NCBI GenBank assembly: GCA_026225945.1
Contig: JAMJFZ010001134.1
Coordinates: 62,001-126,000 of the forward strand
Source: Cricetomys ansorgei
Lineage: Eukaryota; Chordata; Mammalia; Rodentia; Nesomyidae
DNA: 64,000 nt
Reading direction: 5' to 3'
The notes under the pieces: model-generated
Told to the model about the DNA's origin: nothing
Database searches by the model: none
The model's input: the letters and a program-made list of their open reading frames with translations, nothing else
In this document: in pieces, positions 10,591-23,300 of the stretch
Numbering within the stretch: position 1 is the first letter of the stretch
Layout of the letters: every line of letters begins with the position of its first letter
Translations under genes and position numbers: made by a program

Positions 10591-12480
10591 TTGCTAGGAA
10601 TCCCAGTACCCTCGTAACATGGATGAACTCTGTCTGACAAGGTTCCAGACTCCCTGGACAGGGAATTATGGCTCACTAGCCATTTTACCCCTTTCTGCCC
10701 TTTGCTGTAATGGCCACAAAATGCCTTTAATCAATAATGATAATCTTTAGATGTCCTAGTAATATCTGAGCTTGCTGTTGTTTAATGGGAAGGGGGCGCA
10801 CCCATTTTTACTCAAAAGTTATTGTCATTGTAAAATACCTTTCAGGATTCTAAGTCCTTGCATGTGTAGAGCTACTTACTTATACTGATAGTACATTGTA
10901 AAGGCTATTCCTGGTGTGAGGGTTGGTCCTCCCAAGAAGAGTCAAGCCTTTCACAGATAGCAGCAAATAGAGCCTAAACAGAGTAATATAAATATGCAGT
11001 AAAGAGCAAAAAGTATAACATGAAACTTTCTTTGGTGTCTACATTGCACCCTGCTCTGTTTGAGGCTGATGCAGGTATTATTCAGGAAACAGTAACATTC
11101 AACCAATTCTGGGTTTTTGAGTCCAGTGTTCTTTCAGAGTAACCAAGATAACCTTGAAGTTTGTAAGTCACAGGAGAAAGGAAACCCATCTACTTCATGG
11201 GGATGATGGACTTCTAGGAGTGACTACATCTACAAATCAAGCAGCTTCCTCTGGAGGCCAGAGCATCATCTCCAAAACAAAAAGAACTACACTTAGCTTT
11301 TTAAAGCTTTTTACTAGAGCAGTTCTTTCTCTCTTTTCTGGTGTGTTTATCCCCTGATTAAATACATTTGTCAGTCTCTCCCTCCTTCTCCTTTTGGTGT
11401 GTTTTTACCACATAAAATGTGCATTGTCAGTCTCTCTCTTGCTCCTTTTTTCTTAATGCGTATCCTGTTAATTCCCCTAGTAAAAAATCTACTGCCTTTT
11501 ACTACTAAAGAATTCTATGTGTCATTTTAAAGAATGATGCTGTGTGTCATTTCCTTGGGTCCCATGGAAGAATTAATTACTCTGTTTGTCTTTCCTCATT
11601 TTTCTTCCACTCGTACTCACTCCTGTGTAGAGTTTTCGTGAAACCATTTGTGGAAAAGGTTGATTCTGTCCACATATATTAATATATATTCAATAATTAT
11701 TAAGTTATTTGCAAAGGAAACCAGCCTTTTCTACAGATGTGGTCATGTGGACTCTACTCAGGAAAGGAATATGGGTGGAAAGGAAATGATGATAGACAAA
11801 GAAATAGTTTGTTCCTCTATGGGACCCGATATGGCTCACTTACACACTTTAAGAAATACACATAAACATAATTTAGAAATAAAAATGCAGGAGTGTTTTA
11901 ATAGGGAACTTTTTACACTGCTAAAGGAGAATCAAGCCAGGAGAGTGAATTGTTGCTTGCAAAAACTTCTAAAGGGCCAGCATTCATTTTAGGTATAGAG
12001 AGGGTGCTCTGTAATTTCCAGTTTTCTCTGCAGGGTCTATCTTGCTAGGCAGGAGTGATCTAGGATGGAGCCAGCATCATCTCTCCTGTAGCCTGCAAAC
12101 CTCAAGGTGATTTCAAAGAACATTTGAAGGAACATTTGAGATAAAGTCCCGCCAGTGGTTGGAAGCTCCTTTCAGCTGAATTCTGATCTCCGGGGGAGGT
12201 TTCATTTTAGACGTGCTAATTTTACTGTTAGCCTGGAGCATTAACACTTGCCATCAGGGAATGCAGTGCTATGCTTATGGTATGCTTTCTGTATACAATA
12301 GATAACCCTTGCATATGCCAGTACTTAAAGAAAAATAACTTGCAAAGTTTTCATATGAAATGGCTTGATTCCTTTCCCAGCCAACAAGTGCCAACTCTGG
12401 TAGGCCATGCAGACATTCTCACTACAGATGAAATTTCAGAAAAGAAGGGGAGAAATATAGCTGATGAACTGTAATTTCCC
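10591..12480. other. Less repetitive, somewhat GC-richer interval; origin unknown
   Basis: No domain or repeat family recognised. It contains a 57-bp imperfect tandem duplication (11339-11452) and a 114-codon plus-strand open frame (11648-11992), basic and Cys/His-containing but without a recognisable domain, signal peptide or splice context that I can defend. The GC-richer patch at about 12050-12240 (tcccgcc, ctccggggg) is unlike the AT-rich surroundings. It could be an old LTR/ERV remnant or simply unique sequence. Confidence 0.35.
11339..11452 (+). repeat. Imperfect tandem repeat, two ~57-bp units
   Basis: Unit 1 starts with 'tggtgtgtttatcccc' (11339) and unit 2 with 'tggtgtgtttttacca' (11395). 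Both continue with an aaat-rich stretch, then 'ttgtcagtctctc' and 'ctcctttt'. The two units align over their full length with scattered substitutions. Confidence 0.8.
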
Positions 12481-13080
12481 TATATAAAGAATCTGGAACT
12501 CTGTGAAGGAGACTCTGTTTAGTATCAGGGATATTCACAGGCCTCAGCAAGTTAGAAATAAATATTATTGAAAAATATATTGAATTTATATTTAATTTTA
12601 ACTTTGTATATTTAATTTGAAATTGATAAAGAGGAGTATTATGTAAGTCATTTTCCACTAAAATTAGATGTTATAATTTTTAATAAAATAGTACATTATT
12701 GATCCATTATTTAATATAAAATAAGCCACTTATCTCTTTGCACTGGAAGAAATGGGGCTTTTTTCTCCTTGTTAATAAGTTACAGTGGCTGACAGTACAT
12801 GCATCATCTCTGAATCCGGACTTATATTTTAAAATGTTAATGGTGGAACATACAAATATAACCACTTGAAATATTAGGATAAACATAATTCACTTAATCT
12901 ATCCTACTGAATTTTATTTTCTATCTACAATTTTTGTTTTACTCTCATATAAAATTTTCAAAGAAGTGAATATTACATTTTAGCTTAAGTTTATAGCACA
13001 TGAGCATTGATGATATGTCTGCATTTTAAAGAAGAACTTGATTGGATAGGAGTAGATAGAAAACAATATAAGTACAGGGA
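12481..13080. other. Unrecognised AT-rich sequence
   Basis: No gene or repeat supported. Confidence 0.35.
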
Positions 13081-15180
13081 TGCTTTCTTCCCACTTGATT
13101 ATCTGTTAGGAAAACTGGGAATTAGGGCAGTAACAAAATGTAAAGTCATAGAAGATAACCATGAGGGCAAATATTTGGAGTAGAAAAAGGAAACTTCTGA
13201 GAAATTCCAGAGCTATTAATAAAATACAATAAAGTCTATGCATTATTAGGAAACAATTTTTACTTCAGAATGTTCTAAGTAATGTGTAAGTTGAAAAACA
13301 GTTTACTAAAGAAGTAAGAGAGTTTCCTAGTCCTTTTATGGAAATATGAAGAAAATGAAAGAACAGCAGTTGGATGTAGCCTGAGAATGTGGGAAAAGAG
13401 AAATCTATGAATGTAACTAAAAAGATGTAGTCTTCAAAATCTGAAATAAACTAGGGTAGTCATTTCATGAGGAAACACACACCTATTTATTGGTATGTGA
13501 TATTAAATTCACATTAGGATAAAATCATGGGAGACCCCCTAATTATCACTAACTAAAAAGTAACATAGAAGGGACAGGAATCATTATTGAATCCCAAAAA
13601 TGAAATATCATATGATTCATCCTGTGTTCTGAAGTATATTTATAGAAAAATGAAAACAAATTATTATGAATCAAACATGTAACTTGTCATAGTGAGTATT
13701 GAGCTTGTTCAGTCCACATCAACATCAAATTTTAAAGAAGAAAAGAGCTTCTGGTTGTCATTTTTTGATGTTTACCTCCAGGTAAATGTTTGCATTAATC
13801 TAATTGTTTGGACATGAGAGTGGATTACTGTCAATCTGGGGTTCTTTGGAAAAGTACTCCAAGAAACCATTTTAGAAATTGTAAGCCTCTTCAAAATTTT
13901 CAAGATCAATCAATACTAAGGAAATTGCCAAATAATGGTGTTGAAATCAATATGAGAAAATGAAGCATGTTTCTAATATGGACATTTCCCCAGAGTTTTC
14001 AGAATACATGAACTTTGCAGGAAGTTATGAATGTTGATAATTATGCAGCTGTGACAAATACTGTTGGGTCTCAGCAAAAGAAATTCTTAATTGGATGTAC
14101 AAACTGAGGAACCAATGAAGATAAATTGAAGACAGTAAAAGTAAAGAGAGTGTGTCTTTTCTCCAGACCATGCAGAACTAATACAAGAAGTTTCTGTTTA
14201 TCATCTTTCCTGGATAATGTATTAATTCAAAGACTTATTAGACTTCAAGTGTTTACCAACTCTCAAAAATGAGGGAATTTTAATTAATATAGCATTAAAT
14301 ATGACTATATTTATGTTTTGGTATATTTTGGGTAATTATGATAAAGACATGTGCTCTTTTCCTTTGCTACATGGAGTAAGCATTGCCTAGGCTTTCCTAT
14401 GTTTGTCTAGGACCTATGTAGGAACATCTTTACAAAATCCACAGGTATTCAATAGAAATTCAGCGATCAACATATGCTGGGCCTAAGACATTATTTGATC
14501 CACAGTAGAAAAATGGTCCAGCATACCACCACCTACCGTTTGCTCCTAAACATAAACAAATAGCTCAATTGATCCAATTTTGTGCCCATAAATGGTTTAA
14601 AGTTTTAGAGTCCTATAACAGTCAATAATGATGGGGCAGAATTATTCCTAGGATGAAATTGTTCACTACAGGGATTTATATATGGTGGTGACTTGTGTTC
14701 ATTTTGTACATTACGATTCTCTTTTGCTGATTGCTTTGGTATACAAAGTAAACATTTCTACATGCTGCATGAGAGGTAGCAAATAGTGGCTATCTCCTCA
14801 TCTGCTGAATATCAGTGTCAGATAGTTCTTTGATAGAGGAAACACTTGTAATAATATGTAAATCATTCTTGTTAAGAAAAGGTTATCTCAATATTATGTC
14901 AAACATTGAGGATTTCATACTTACTTAGAAAAAGGAAAGAAAATGATTTCCATGTGTACCCAGTTGTGTGAGGGTAGAAAACCAATCTGTACCAAATATA
15001 AGGAAAGGCAAAATTGTTTGCAAGTTTTAAAACTTTTGACATCATGAAACAAAAATATCATGTATATAGTGATTCAACATGCTGATCAACTAAAAAGAAT
15101 CTTCAATTCACAGATACATGATTGCAGTAGAAGAGAATCCATTGAGTGAAGAACAGTGATAAACTAAGAGCTTTAATTTA
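13081..15180 (+). repeat. Dispersed duplicated unit, copy 2
   Basis: 14160-15110 aligns with 9490-10060 in direct orientation, including the phase 'tccagaccatgcagaactaa' (14162-14181) and the 'catgctgatcaac' end (15078-15090). The upstream part, with 'gcctgagaatgtgggaaa' near 13379-13396, resembles the flank of copies at 38.6-39.2 and 45.6-45.8 kb. No coding potential. Confidence 0.5.
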
Positions 15181-15496
15181 ATTTTATTTTATTATTTTGT
15201 TTTCCCGTATGCATTCACAAGGCAAACTATGGACATTTTCAAGGACTTTGTTACTTTAGGAAAAGGAAATAAACTGACTTTGCTGTCTACAATACATCAT
15301 TTCTAAAATGAAGTACTTTCTGGTAAGTGCTAAAAAGATTCTAAAAGTAGAGTAGATTAAGAGATGTTCTTGGTTTAATGAATTTCAGAAAAATTCTGCC
15401 ACACTGTGATTACAGTTTGTTCCTAAGTTTACACTAGTATTTTAGGATACTAAGTGACACTAAAATTATATTTGCATTTCAAAATTATACAACTTA
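15181..15496. other. Unrecognised sequence
   Basis: AT-rich, no gene; may be the tail of the duplicated unit, since a segment here resembles 48.9 kb weakly. Confidence 0.3.
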
Positions 15497-15638
15497 CTTT
15501 TTTTGAAACATAGTTTCTCTGCATAACTCTGGCTGTCCTGGAAATCATTCTGTAGACCATGCTGGCCTCAAACTCACAGATAGCTGCCTTCTTCTGCCTC
15601 CAAAGTGCTGAGATTAAAGGCATGCACCTTTCGGTAAC
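15497..15638 (-). repeat. B1 SINE, antisense
   Basis: Clear reverse-complement B1: T-run with 'gaaacatagtttctctgc' (15504-15521), 'ctggctgtcctgga' (15529-15542), 'agaccatgctggcctcaaac' (15554-15573), and 'gtgctgagattaaaggcatg' (15605-15624). Near full length, moderately diverged. Confidence 0.9.
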
Positions 15639-17084
15639 AACCAGTATTTATGGTTACTAGTTGATGATTAATAACTGTATAGATTATGTAACATGAAAGT
15701 ATTGAAAAACAAACTTGGGGATAAAAACATAACTCCTGCATATACATCTTAGTCTTTGTTTATATTATCACTTTTTATATACTGTTATCTGTCCACCTAT
15801 TGATAAACTTTTCCTTGTAACAAAATAATGTGTTGTATCTTCTCTATTACTTCTGAGTCACTTACAGGTTGGAGTGCATATGTCTAAAATGAAAAATTGA
15901 AAACATAGACGAATGATATTCCATAGACCATAAAATGGTAATATTTCATGTTATTGACGATCAGCCTAATTAATATTCATAATGCAGAATGGGTAATATA
16001 AGAAGAGAAAAGTCAATAAAATCAAGGCCATCTCCTCTTTAAATGCACTTGAATTTATCAGAAGAAAACTGTTGAGAAGAACAAAATTCACGTGGAGGAA
16101 AAAAGGTACATAAATATCCCAAGCAATATTATTTAAAGATTCAAAGACACACACGTTCAAACACAGATAATTTTCACTTAAATTATATATAAATATTTGA
16201 ATTGGTTTTCAATTGGTTTATCTATATTTTTGGAACATATGTAGGTGAAATATCTTATTCATATATTGACTGTGTTTTCAGATCTTCAACTGAATTTTAA
16301 CTGAATAGTGATATATCTTCATAGTCATACACAAGTAAGTACATTTCTAATTAGAACCACAGTTTTAGAAATGAGGTTCTGAATGAAATAACAGCAAGCT
16401 TGAGAAATGAAAATATTCACATGAAAATTAACAAGGTACTTGACCCTTCCTGATTTTTAATCCACTTTTCCAAAGGTATAAAAAAATTCAAAAACATGAG
16501 ATATAAACTATGATAGGTACCACAATGGTGAATTTACTCCTTATTAGTAATTCCAGAGTTAGTATAGATACCACATTTGTAAAAACTTCCAATAATTTTT
16601 CCATTAAGATGGCCTGTCTGAATCTAATATAATATTCTCTCCCACACTCATTTTTTACGGACTCTCTGCTTTAGTCCTAAAATTTCAAGACAGGAATCTG
16701 CGCTGGTGGCCCAGGGTGATTATTTTGTTCTTTGAATTTTCTTTATCCATTTATTTCAAATGAAACTCATGAAAATTCAAAAACTAAAGTACACTAAGCT
16801 TAAAATTCCTAGTGACACAACACATATAGTAAGTCTAAAGCTACATGCTTCTTCATATTTAGTACCACTTACCCAGGAATTCTTATCTATATTTTCTGTT
16901 GCTTTTTCTCTTGTTTCTGAATTAATGGTTTTCTTGATGACTTTGTTCCAATGTCACCTAGACAGTTTCTCATCTTTCTCCAAGCCATGTGTCATACAGC
17001 ACTAATCAAATTTTATGTCTACATTATTAAATTACCATTTGTACAATTCATCATTTCTGATATTGAGCTCATCAGTGATTTTAT
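15639..17084. other. Unrecognised AT-rich intergenic sequence
   Basis: No gene or repeat supported; the open frames at 15966-16160 (minus) and 16760-17005 (plus) are short and featureless. Confidence 0.35.
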
Positions 17085-18480
17085 TTTTCATTTTTTATTC
17101 ATTCTTATCTCATACAATACATCCTGATAGCAGATAACTCTCCTTCCACTCATTGCAATGCATTCCCACATCCTTATCCTGCTAGATTCACTTCACCTCT
17201 GTTTCCTTTCAGAAAAGATCAGGTCTCCTTGGGATACCCACCATATATGGCATAAGAAGCTTCAAAAAACACAAACCCACATATCAATGCTGGAGAAAGC
17301 CAGTAGTAAGAAAAGGGTCCTAAAGAACACAAAACTGTCAGAGACATCCACAGTTCCACTGTTAGATATCCCATAATACTACAGAGCTAAGTGACTATAA
17401 CATATATCCAGTGGATGTGGTGAAGACCCATGGAGGCTCCTTTATTGCTTCTTCAGTATCTATGATGCCGTATGAGCCTACATATTTGATTTTGCAGGGA
17501 ATGTTCTGTGTTTTTTTGGTTTTCTGGGCACTTCTGGCTTCTACAATTCTTCCTTCCCATATTCAACAGGGTTTTGTGTGCTCTGCCTCACGTGTGACTA
17601 TGGTTTTATTCATCTGTTTTCATTTACTCTGCAAGCTAGGCATCTCTCTATGAGTATAGCAGAGTATAATTAGGAATTATTTCATGTTTAAATTTTCTTT
17701 TTCTTTCTTCCTTTTGTCCTTATTTGTCATCCTGTTTAGTTTTATTCTATGTCTCTGGGATATACAGCCTGCAGTTCCTGGTCATCCAGGCAGTGTTATG
17801 ATTAGGCTCGTTATCATGGCTTGGGCCTCAAATTGGACCATTAATTGTTTGGCCACTTCCACAAATTCTAGGCCACCATTGCCCGCAGCACATCTTGCAT
17901 GTTAGAAGGATTGTAGAGGAAAGGTTTGGGACTAGTTTGTTGTCCTAATCACACCTTGGGAAGTCTTTCCTTGTTACAGAATATGGCCAGTTCTGTCACC
18001 ATATTTTCCATTATGAACAGTCCTTACTAGGTCCTTGTGGAGTCCAGGGAGATTTTACTCCACTAGGTTTTCACATCCAACCATGCCCCATTTCCAGTAA
18101 TCTTTCCATGTATACTCTCCTTCTACCCCCCACACCTTCTACCTCCTCCTCCCATCTCCAACTGCTCTGCCTACAATCCATCTGCAAAATCTATTGTATA
18201 TCCCTTTCTCAGAGAGATCCATATATTCCCACTAGAGCAATGAATTTTGCATAGTTTCTCTGGGCTATGGATTTTACCATAACTAATGTTTACCTAATGG
18301 CTTTATTAATTCATTTCAATATGCTAGCATCTATCCTGAATTAGAACTATCCATTACCAACATTGGATGAAATCATTCAATGTGTATTTGAAAGGTTTAG
18401 TATTACCATGGCTTATATAATGGCTTCTTAGGAATAAGACACCTACCTATTTCACATGGAAGGCTCCCTCATCCAGCCTT
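17085..18480 (-). repeat. LINE-1 3' end, antisense
   Basis: T-rich left edge, then pyrimidine-rich sequence and the series of blocks that also occur in the antisense L1s at 32.7 and 54.0 kb: 'acccatggaggctcc' (17427-17441), 'ttctacaattcttccttccc' (17540-17559), 'tatgagtatagcagagtata' (17649-17668), 'ggccacttccacaaattcta' (17851-17870), 'cagagagatcc' (18211-18221). Order and orientation fit the reverse complement of a rodent L1 ORF2 end and 3' UTR. Open frames here are shadows. Confidence 0.7.
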
Positions 18481-19247
18481 GATATAGGGACTTCAACGTG
18501 GCCTCATTCTATGTTGGTATGCCATGTTTGAGTCAAAACCCTGGATGACCTGCTTTTCAGAATCAAGGGAGAATTTTGAGGACATGGAAGCAGGGGGACC
18601 TTTGATGAGTGGACACAGGGGTTTATGGCTTCTGAATGTATTATTCTGTAAAAATAGATAAGCTTAATAAAACTTTTCTGTATCTGTTCATGTGCTTTTT
18701 AGTTTTTACAATACATAAGTATTCATCCTTACTGTCTGTAGAAATCACCAGATGATGCTACTTAGAGTTTCATCTTTTCAGATTTTTTTTCTTATTAAAT
18801 CCAAACTTTATTCTTTAAGAATTTTGCACTACGTATTTTGATCATACACACTAGTTGCCCTCAGCTCCTCTAATACCTAAACATATATCAGTAGCTACTA
18901 TAATCATCAAAGACATTTAGTTTCCCCATACAATTATGTATATGTAAGATTGTCATGTAGCAAGATTGTGCTACCAGATTCAACACACTTAGAGAAACCT
19001 GATTTTTCATCTAGGAACAACTACAAATTCCCAATATCCCCTTTGTAAAGGTGAAATTTCATGACCATGTACCCTTTTTATGATAGAATTTTCTCTGATA
19101 ACAGCTTGTAATGGGCTTATAAATTCTGTCACAGCTGCTTAAGTAAATGTATAAAGCTTTCAAGCTGGGATCAGAACATAATTATATTTAAAATAAATAC
19201 AAGTGTGATTATTCCCTATGGTTCATAGAGAAAGGTGCATATGCAAT
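18481..19247. other. Unrecognised sequence next to antisense L1
   Basis: The first ~150 bases (18481-18640) are GC-richer and may still be repeat-derived. The rest is AT-rich. No gene supported. Confidence 0.3.
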
Positions 19248-19253
19248 CACACA

Positions 19254-19293
<40 letters not shown>

Positions 19294-19308
19294 TATATAC
19301 ACACAGAC

Positions 19309-19347
<39 letters not shown>

Positions 19348-19356
19348 TATACACTT

Positions 19357-19391
<35 letters not shown>

Positions 19392-19405
19392 AACACACAC
19401 ACAAA
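19248..19405 (+). repeat. Long (CA)n microsatellite
   Basis: About 158 bp of CA repeats with a few tat/gac interruptions. It creates His/Thr and Cys/Val open frames on both strands that are not genes. Confidence 0.97.
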
Positions 19406-19690
19406 ATAGACCATCAATGGAAAAGTTGCATGAATTCAAATCAGATAAATATTTCTGTTAACCTCTGGCACTCAGGTTAATAACATGACTATAATAACTG
19501 AGTATGTAAGTATCTTTGACCACTTCAGTGAAAAAGAATGACATGCATATTGCTTAAGACAGGTCTCCTTGTGCATTTTGCTTAAAATGGACTGCTGCAT
19601 AAATATACACATTCTTATGTAGGCATAGATTTCAGGATTGATTTTATTACTATATTATTATTTTGCATTCAAGGCAATAGGCCTCTTATT
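19406..19690. other. Unrecognised sequence
   Basis: No gene or repeat supported. Confidence 0.3.
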
Positions 19691-20400
19691 CCATGGTCCT
19701 AGAGAGTTCCAGACTCTGCATAATATAATCTTAAACTGAGGCCTAGAAGGTTTCAGCATCTGTAAATCTAACTCTCAGAATGCAAGCCTAGAACTAGAAG
19801 GCTTCAGACTCAGTAAACAGAAACTTAAAATGTCTCAACCTCCAATACATAATACTGAGTTCACTCTGACTGTTTTCTCAATTGTCTTTTTTCACTCTGA
19901 GCTGTAATGTGAACTCCAGACTATTCATTGTAAACTGTGAGCTTCTTTACTCTCCTGCATCTCCTTCAGACTCTCTTGCTTCTCTTACTGCTTATTCTGG
20001 ATTGAGTCTGCTGTATTCAGCTTCCCTTTCTCTCTGTAATCTGACTGCAATTAAACAAACTCGCCATCTCTCCAACTCTCTTTCTGAATAATTCAATAGT
20101 ACTCTTTTTTAAAATGAACTTTCTCTAAGCTGAAAGCCTCCTTTTATATCTTGAGAGATTGGTATGTCCTCTGATTCAAACTCAGATTTTCCCTGTTTTA
20201 TTCTTAGACTTCATTCTCATTCAATCGCAGAGTCTGGGACTAAAGGCATCTTTCTAAAGGCCTCTGAATATAATCACTTCATACAGGACTTTGGATGCTA
20301 TCCCTACCTAGTTATCCCACAATCATTTTAATGTGATCTTTTCTAGGGGAGCCATGCTTTGAGATTAAAAGATTAAAATTCCTCCGCTCTCATGTGTTTT
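19691..20400 (+). repeat. Probable rodent dispersed repeat (LTR-like), family not named
   Basis: Higher-complexity, pyrimidine-rich sequence with a B1-derived-looking 'gtctgggactaaaggcatct' (20232-20251) and the 'gagattaaaagattaaaatt' stretch (20360-20379). I have the impression of a common rodent repeat, but cannot place it firmly. A 69-codon open frame at 19882-20091 falls inside and is rich in Ser/Leu from the pyrimidine bias. Confidence 0.4.
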
Positions 20401-21119
20401 TAAATGTTAGCATGATTGGGGAAAGATCTGGAGTTTTCTTTCTGTACAAATACACTTTTTCTGATGGTTATATAACATTCCAAAAAATGTCAGAAGCAAT
20501 CAGTCTATATGTATAGTTGTCTCATGAGGCAATCACAAAAAGAAGCACACTGGATTAGTTTTGTCTCAATGTGACAAATCAAATCATAAATTACATTTGA
20601 ATGCCATGAATAATATGCCTTGGTTGAGTTAATTTCAACTATACAAATTTGGTATCAATGGAATTATTACAACAATGAAAAACAAATTTGTGATACTAGG
20701 TATCAAGACTCATTTAGATTATTATAACTGAGCTTCTAAAGTATGTCAACATTTTGACTTTCTCTAATACCATGATTATATTTACGCAAAAGCTTACATG
20801 TTCCTGCCACATATCAAACATAATAGGGTTTGAATTTAGTCCGTCAAACCAGAAGGAAAAGTTATTCTTTTAAAGTTTGTTTGTCATTCATTAGGAAGAT
20901 AAAAGAAATGATATATGTTGTGTTCAGATCAGATTATTTAACTACTGAATTAATTTTGAATCAGAAACAACAACAGTGAATTAGAGAACCCTGAGTGAAA
21001 GAAAAATAGAATGTGGAATAAAAGACATTTGCAAGTCCCACATATAAACAATACCAAATTGCAATGTGACTCAGGTAGTACCCATATCTTAACATGATAT
21101 GCAATAGAAGAAACTGCCT
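20401..21119. other. Unrecognised AT-rich sequence
   Basis: No gene or repeat supported. Confidence 0.35.
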
Positions 21120-21268
21120 TGCCAGGTGGTGGTGTCTCATTCCTTTAATCCCAACACTCTGGAGGAAGAGACGGCAGTTTATCTGTGAGTTTGAGGCTAA
21201 CTTGGTCGACAGAATGAGTTCTATAACATTCAGAGTTATAACAGAAAAGCCTGTCTCGGAAAAAAAAA
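21120..21268 (+). repeat. B1 SINE
   Basis: Plus-strand B1: 'gccaggtggtggtgtctcat' (21121-21140), 'tttaatcccaacactctgga' (21144-21163), 'gtgagtttgaggctaacttg' (21185-21204), and 'cctgtctcgga' then an A-run (21250-21268). It is complete with a short poly(A). Confidence 0.92.
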
Positions 21269-21719
21269 TGATCTGCATTTTTAATTACTATATTAACTAA
21301 GAACTGGAACTTTTTATTATTATTAACTAGGGAAGTAGCTTAATGGTAAATATTAGAAATTCTCACATAGTTTGATTATCATGAAGAAAGATTTTTTTGA
21401 AGGACATCACCATTTTTATCAGTAGGGTTGGTAGAAGTAGGACAATTCTCAGTTGGAGAAAAACGTTTGGTCATCATATACTTCATGGAAATTCTTACTG
21501 ATATCCATTTATGAATTTTTCTCCATAAAATACAGTAAAAGAGATAAATTCCACTAAAGATATATAATAATAACATTTGTTATGTAGCTTCAATATTCTA
21601 ATGCAAATATTCAAAATGCAAACAAAATGACCTGACAATAGATTAAGTAATTTAAACACATAAAATCTTTTTGCACACAGAAAAAGCAATTAAAACATCT
21701 TAAATATATAAGAAGTATG
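21269..21719. other. Unrecognised AT-rich sequence
   Basis: No gene supported; minus-strand frames at 21379-21576 and 21495-21689 overlap and are featureless. Confidence 0.3.
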
Positions 21720-22043
21720 TTCCCTTCCATATTAACATGTTCATAGATAGTCTTGTTTCTGTAGCCTTTTTGAGTAGAGACAGTTTCACAGTGTACATTC
21801 TGGTATTAAAGCTAATATAAAACTTCTTCAACTAGCTCTGCAATGCTCCATGTGTTATAGATATAGGAGATGTGATGCCGATGTATTCATTAGTGCTAGG
21901 CTTCCCATGAACTATTGATCACTGCTTTGTGTCTACTAGTGACTTTATAGAGAAACTTCTTAGATAAAGAGAGGTTACTACATTTATCTGTGGGTATGAA
22001 GATGAATTTAGAATAATATAAAGAGTTATGTAATATAGTAGTA
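21720..22043 (-). repeat. LINE-1 3' UTR fragment, antisense, cut by an LTR element
   Basis: The block 21945-22030 (gagaaacttct..., ctacatttatctgtggg..., gaatttagaataatat) matches the antisense L1 blocks at 26770-26860, 35195-35275, 51155-51240 and 57060-57150. The L1 similarity stops at about 22040, where the LTR begins. Confidence 0.55.
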
Positions 22044-22350
22044 TTCGGCTGTGGTGGCCCAGCAAGGAAGACAGTGAGGCACCATCAGAGGTAGAATCCC
22101 TGCTAGATCTCAACAGAGGGAACCACTGTCCAGCACCAAACTGAGCAATGGAAAGCTGAGCATCTAAGCTTGGGTGCTTTTATTCATTTAGAACTCCTCA
22201 GGTGTTCCACTGATAACACATGTAGATCATGACTAATCAAACATACCGAACACAAATCCAACACCTACAGATAATGCAGAATGCCATGACATAGGCAACA
22301 CCTCCAACAGTGCACCACTATTTTATACATAACTAAAAATAAACTCTGTA
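22044..22350 (-). mobile_element. LTR-like end (3' LTR) of an antisense element
   Basis: Inverted relative to the LTR at 1395-1722. On the minus strand it carries a polyadenylation signal (TTTATT on the plus strand at 22179-22184), the 'gtggaacacctgagga' motif upstream of it and a terminal 'gggccaccacagcc' motif at 22047-22060. It pairs as a direct repeat with 23301-23570. Confidence 0.6.
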
Positions 22351-23300
22351 ACACTTATACCCTTTTGTATAATACAAAAATTGCTTTTCCCAACAAAGCA
22401 ATTTAAATTACACCAGCAAACCTATTTAAAAGAACAGCAATCCCAAGGGTTACTAGAATGGCAAGATTAAATAAAACCAAATATCAGTCTAGGTTTTCCC
22501 AATATACTTGGAGAGCAGAAAATCAATATCAGTGTCCAATTATCTGAAATACATTAACACTCTTCTGGAGTCCTTTAAAGTAGTTGGGTTACATTTCTGG
22601 CTCTGCCCTCTGCAGAATACACAGCTTGTCTTACAGGTTCTGGATGGTTCCACTCAACTGCTACCACTGTTCTTGGTGGTCATCCGATGGTACTTATATT
22701 TTCAGAGTGCTGAGGTGTTCTGGAACAATTGAGCTAAAACTCACCAGTAGCATCTCCTGGTCTCTCTTCACAGTGCCAAGTCTCATATTCTTTATATGAC
22801 ACTTTCAATTTGGAACTTCAACTATTTCTGAGGTTGCAACCTCACCAGTGGCCTATCTGACCTCTCACAGTGCCTGCCCTCTGATGCTCTCCATGAACCC
22901 TTCATTCCTTCAATATTAGTACCATCTGGGTGACTCTTACATCAAATTTGGCAGCTAGCAAGACACAACACCTAGGCCAGTTCGGGGAGACAGCTTTTGT
23001 TTTATGTTAGAGTCTGTTTTGCAGGAAATAAACAGTGTATCACCTTTTCTTCATGAATGCTTCCCCTGTTGGGTGGACTTCTTATCACCACAGCAGATGT
23101 GTCTTGTCAACAATGCCTCACATCACCAATATCTGCACAGGTTTGCACAGAACAAAATGTAAACAGACTCTGTGAGGTCTGTTAAGTTTCTTCCTCACCA
23201 TATTAGATTATCTGGCAAGATGTCAATGTCCCAGGATGGTATGTCCTTTATAGAGGTTCACCTACTGTGGAAGTTGATCAAATAAGTCATGAGGCACATA
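22351..23300 (-). mobile_element. Internal region of a small LTR element (non-coding)
   Basis: About 950 bp between two direct LTR-like repeats. It is GC-richer than the surroundings and has no gag, protease, RT or env similarity that I can see, so the element would be non-autonomous or internally deleted. The plus-strand open frames at 22508-22799 have no recognisable domain. The stretch 22820-22960 resembles a widespread rodent LTR-element sequence as I remember it, which I cannot verify. Confidence 0.45.

Noticed and set aside
19209..19480. Overlapping frames rich in Cys/Val and His/Thr on both strands
   Set aside because: They are direct translations of the (CA)n tract, with no sequence beyond it that resembles a protein.
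22508..22799. Two overlapping plus-strand frames of 74 and 71 codons in a GC-richer region, possibly exons
   Set aside because: They lie inside a small LTR element on the opposite strand and show no domain or convincing splice sites.
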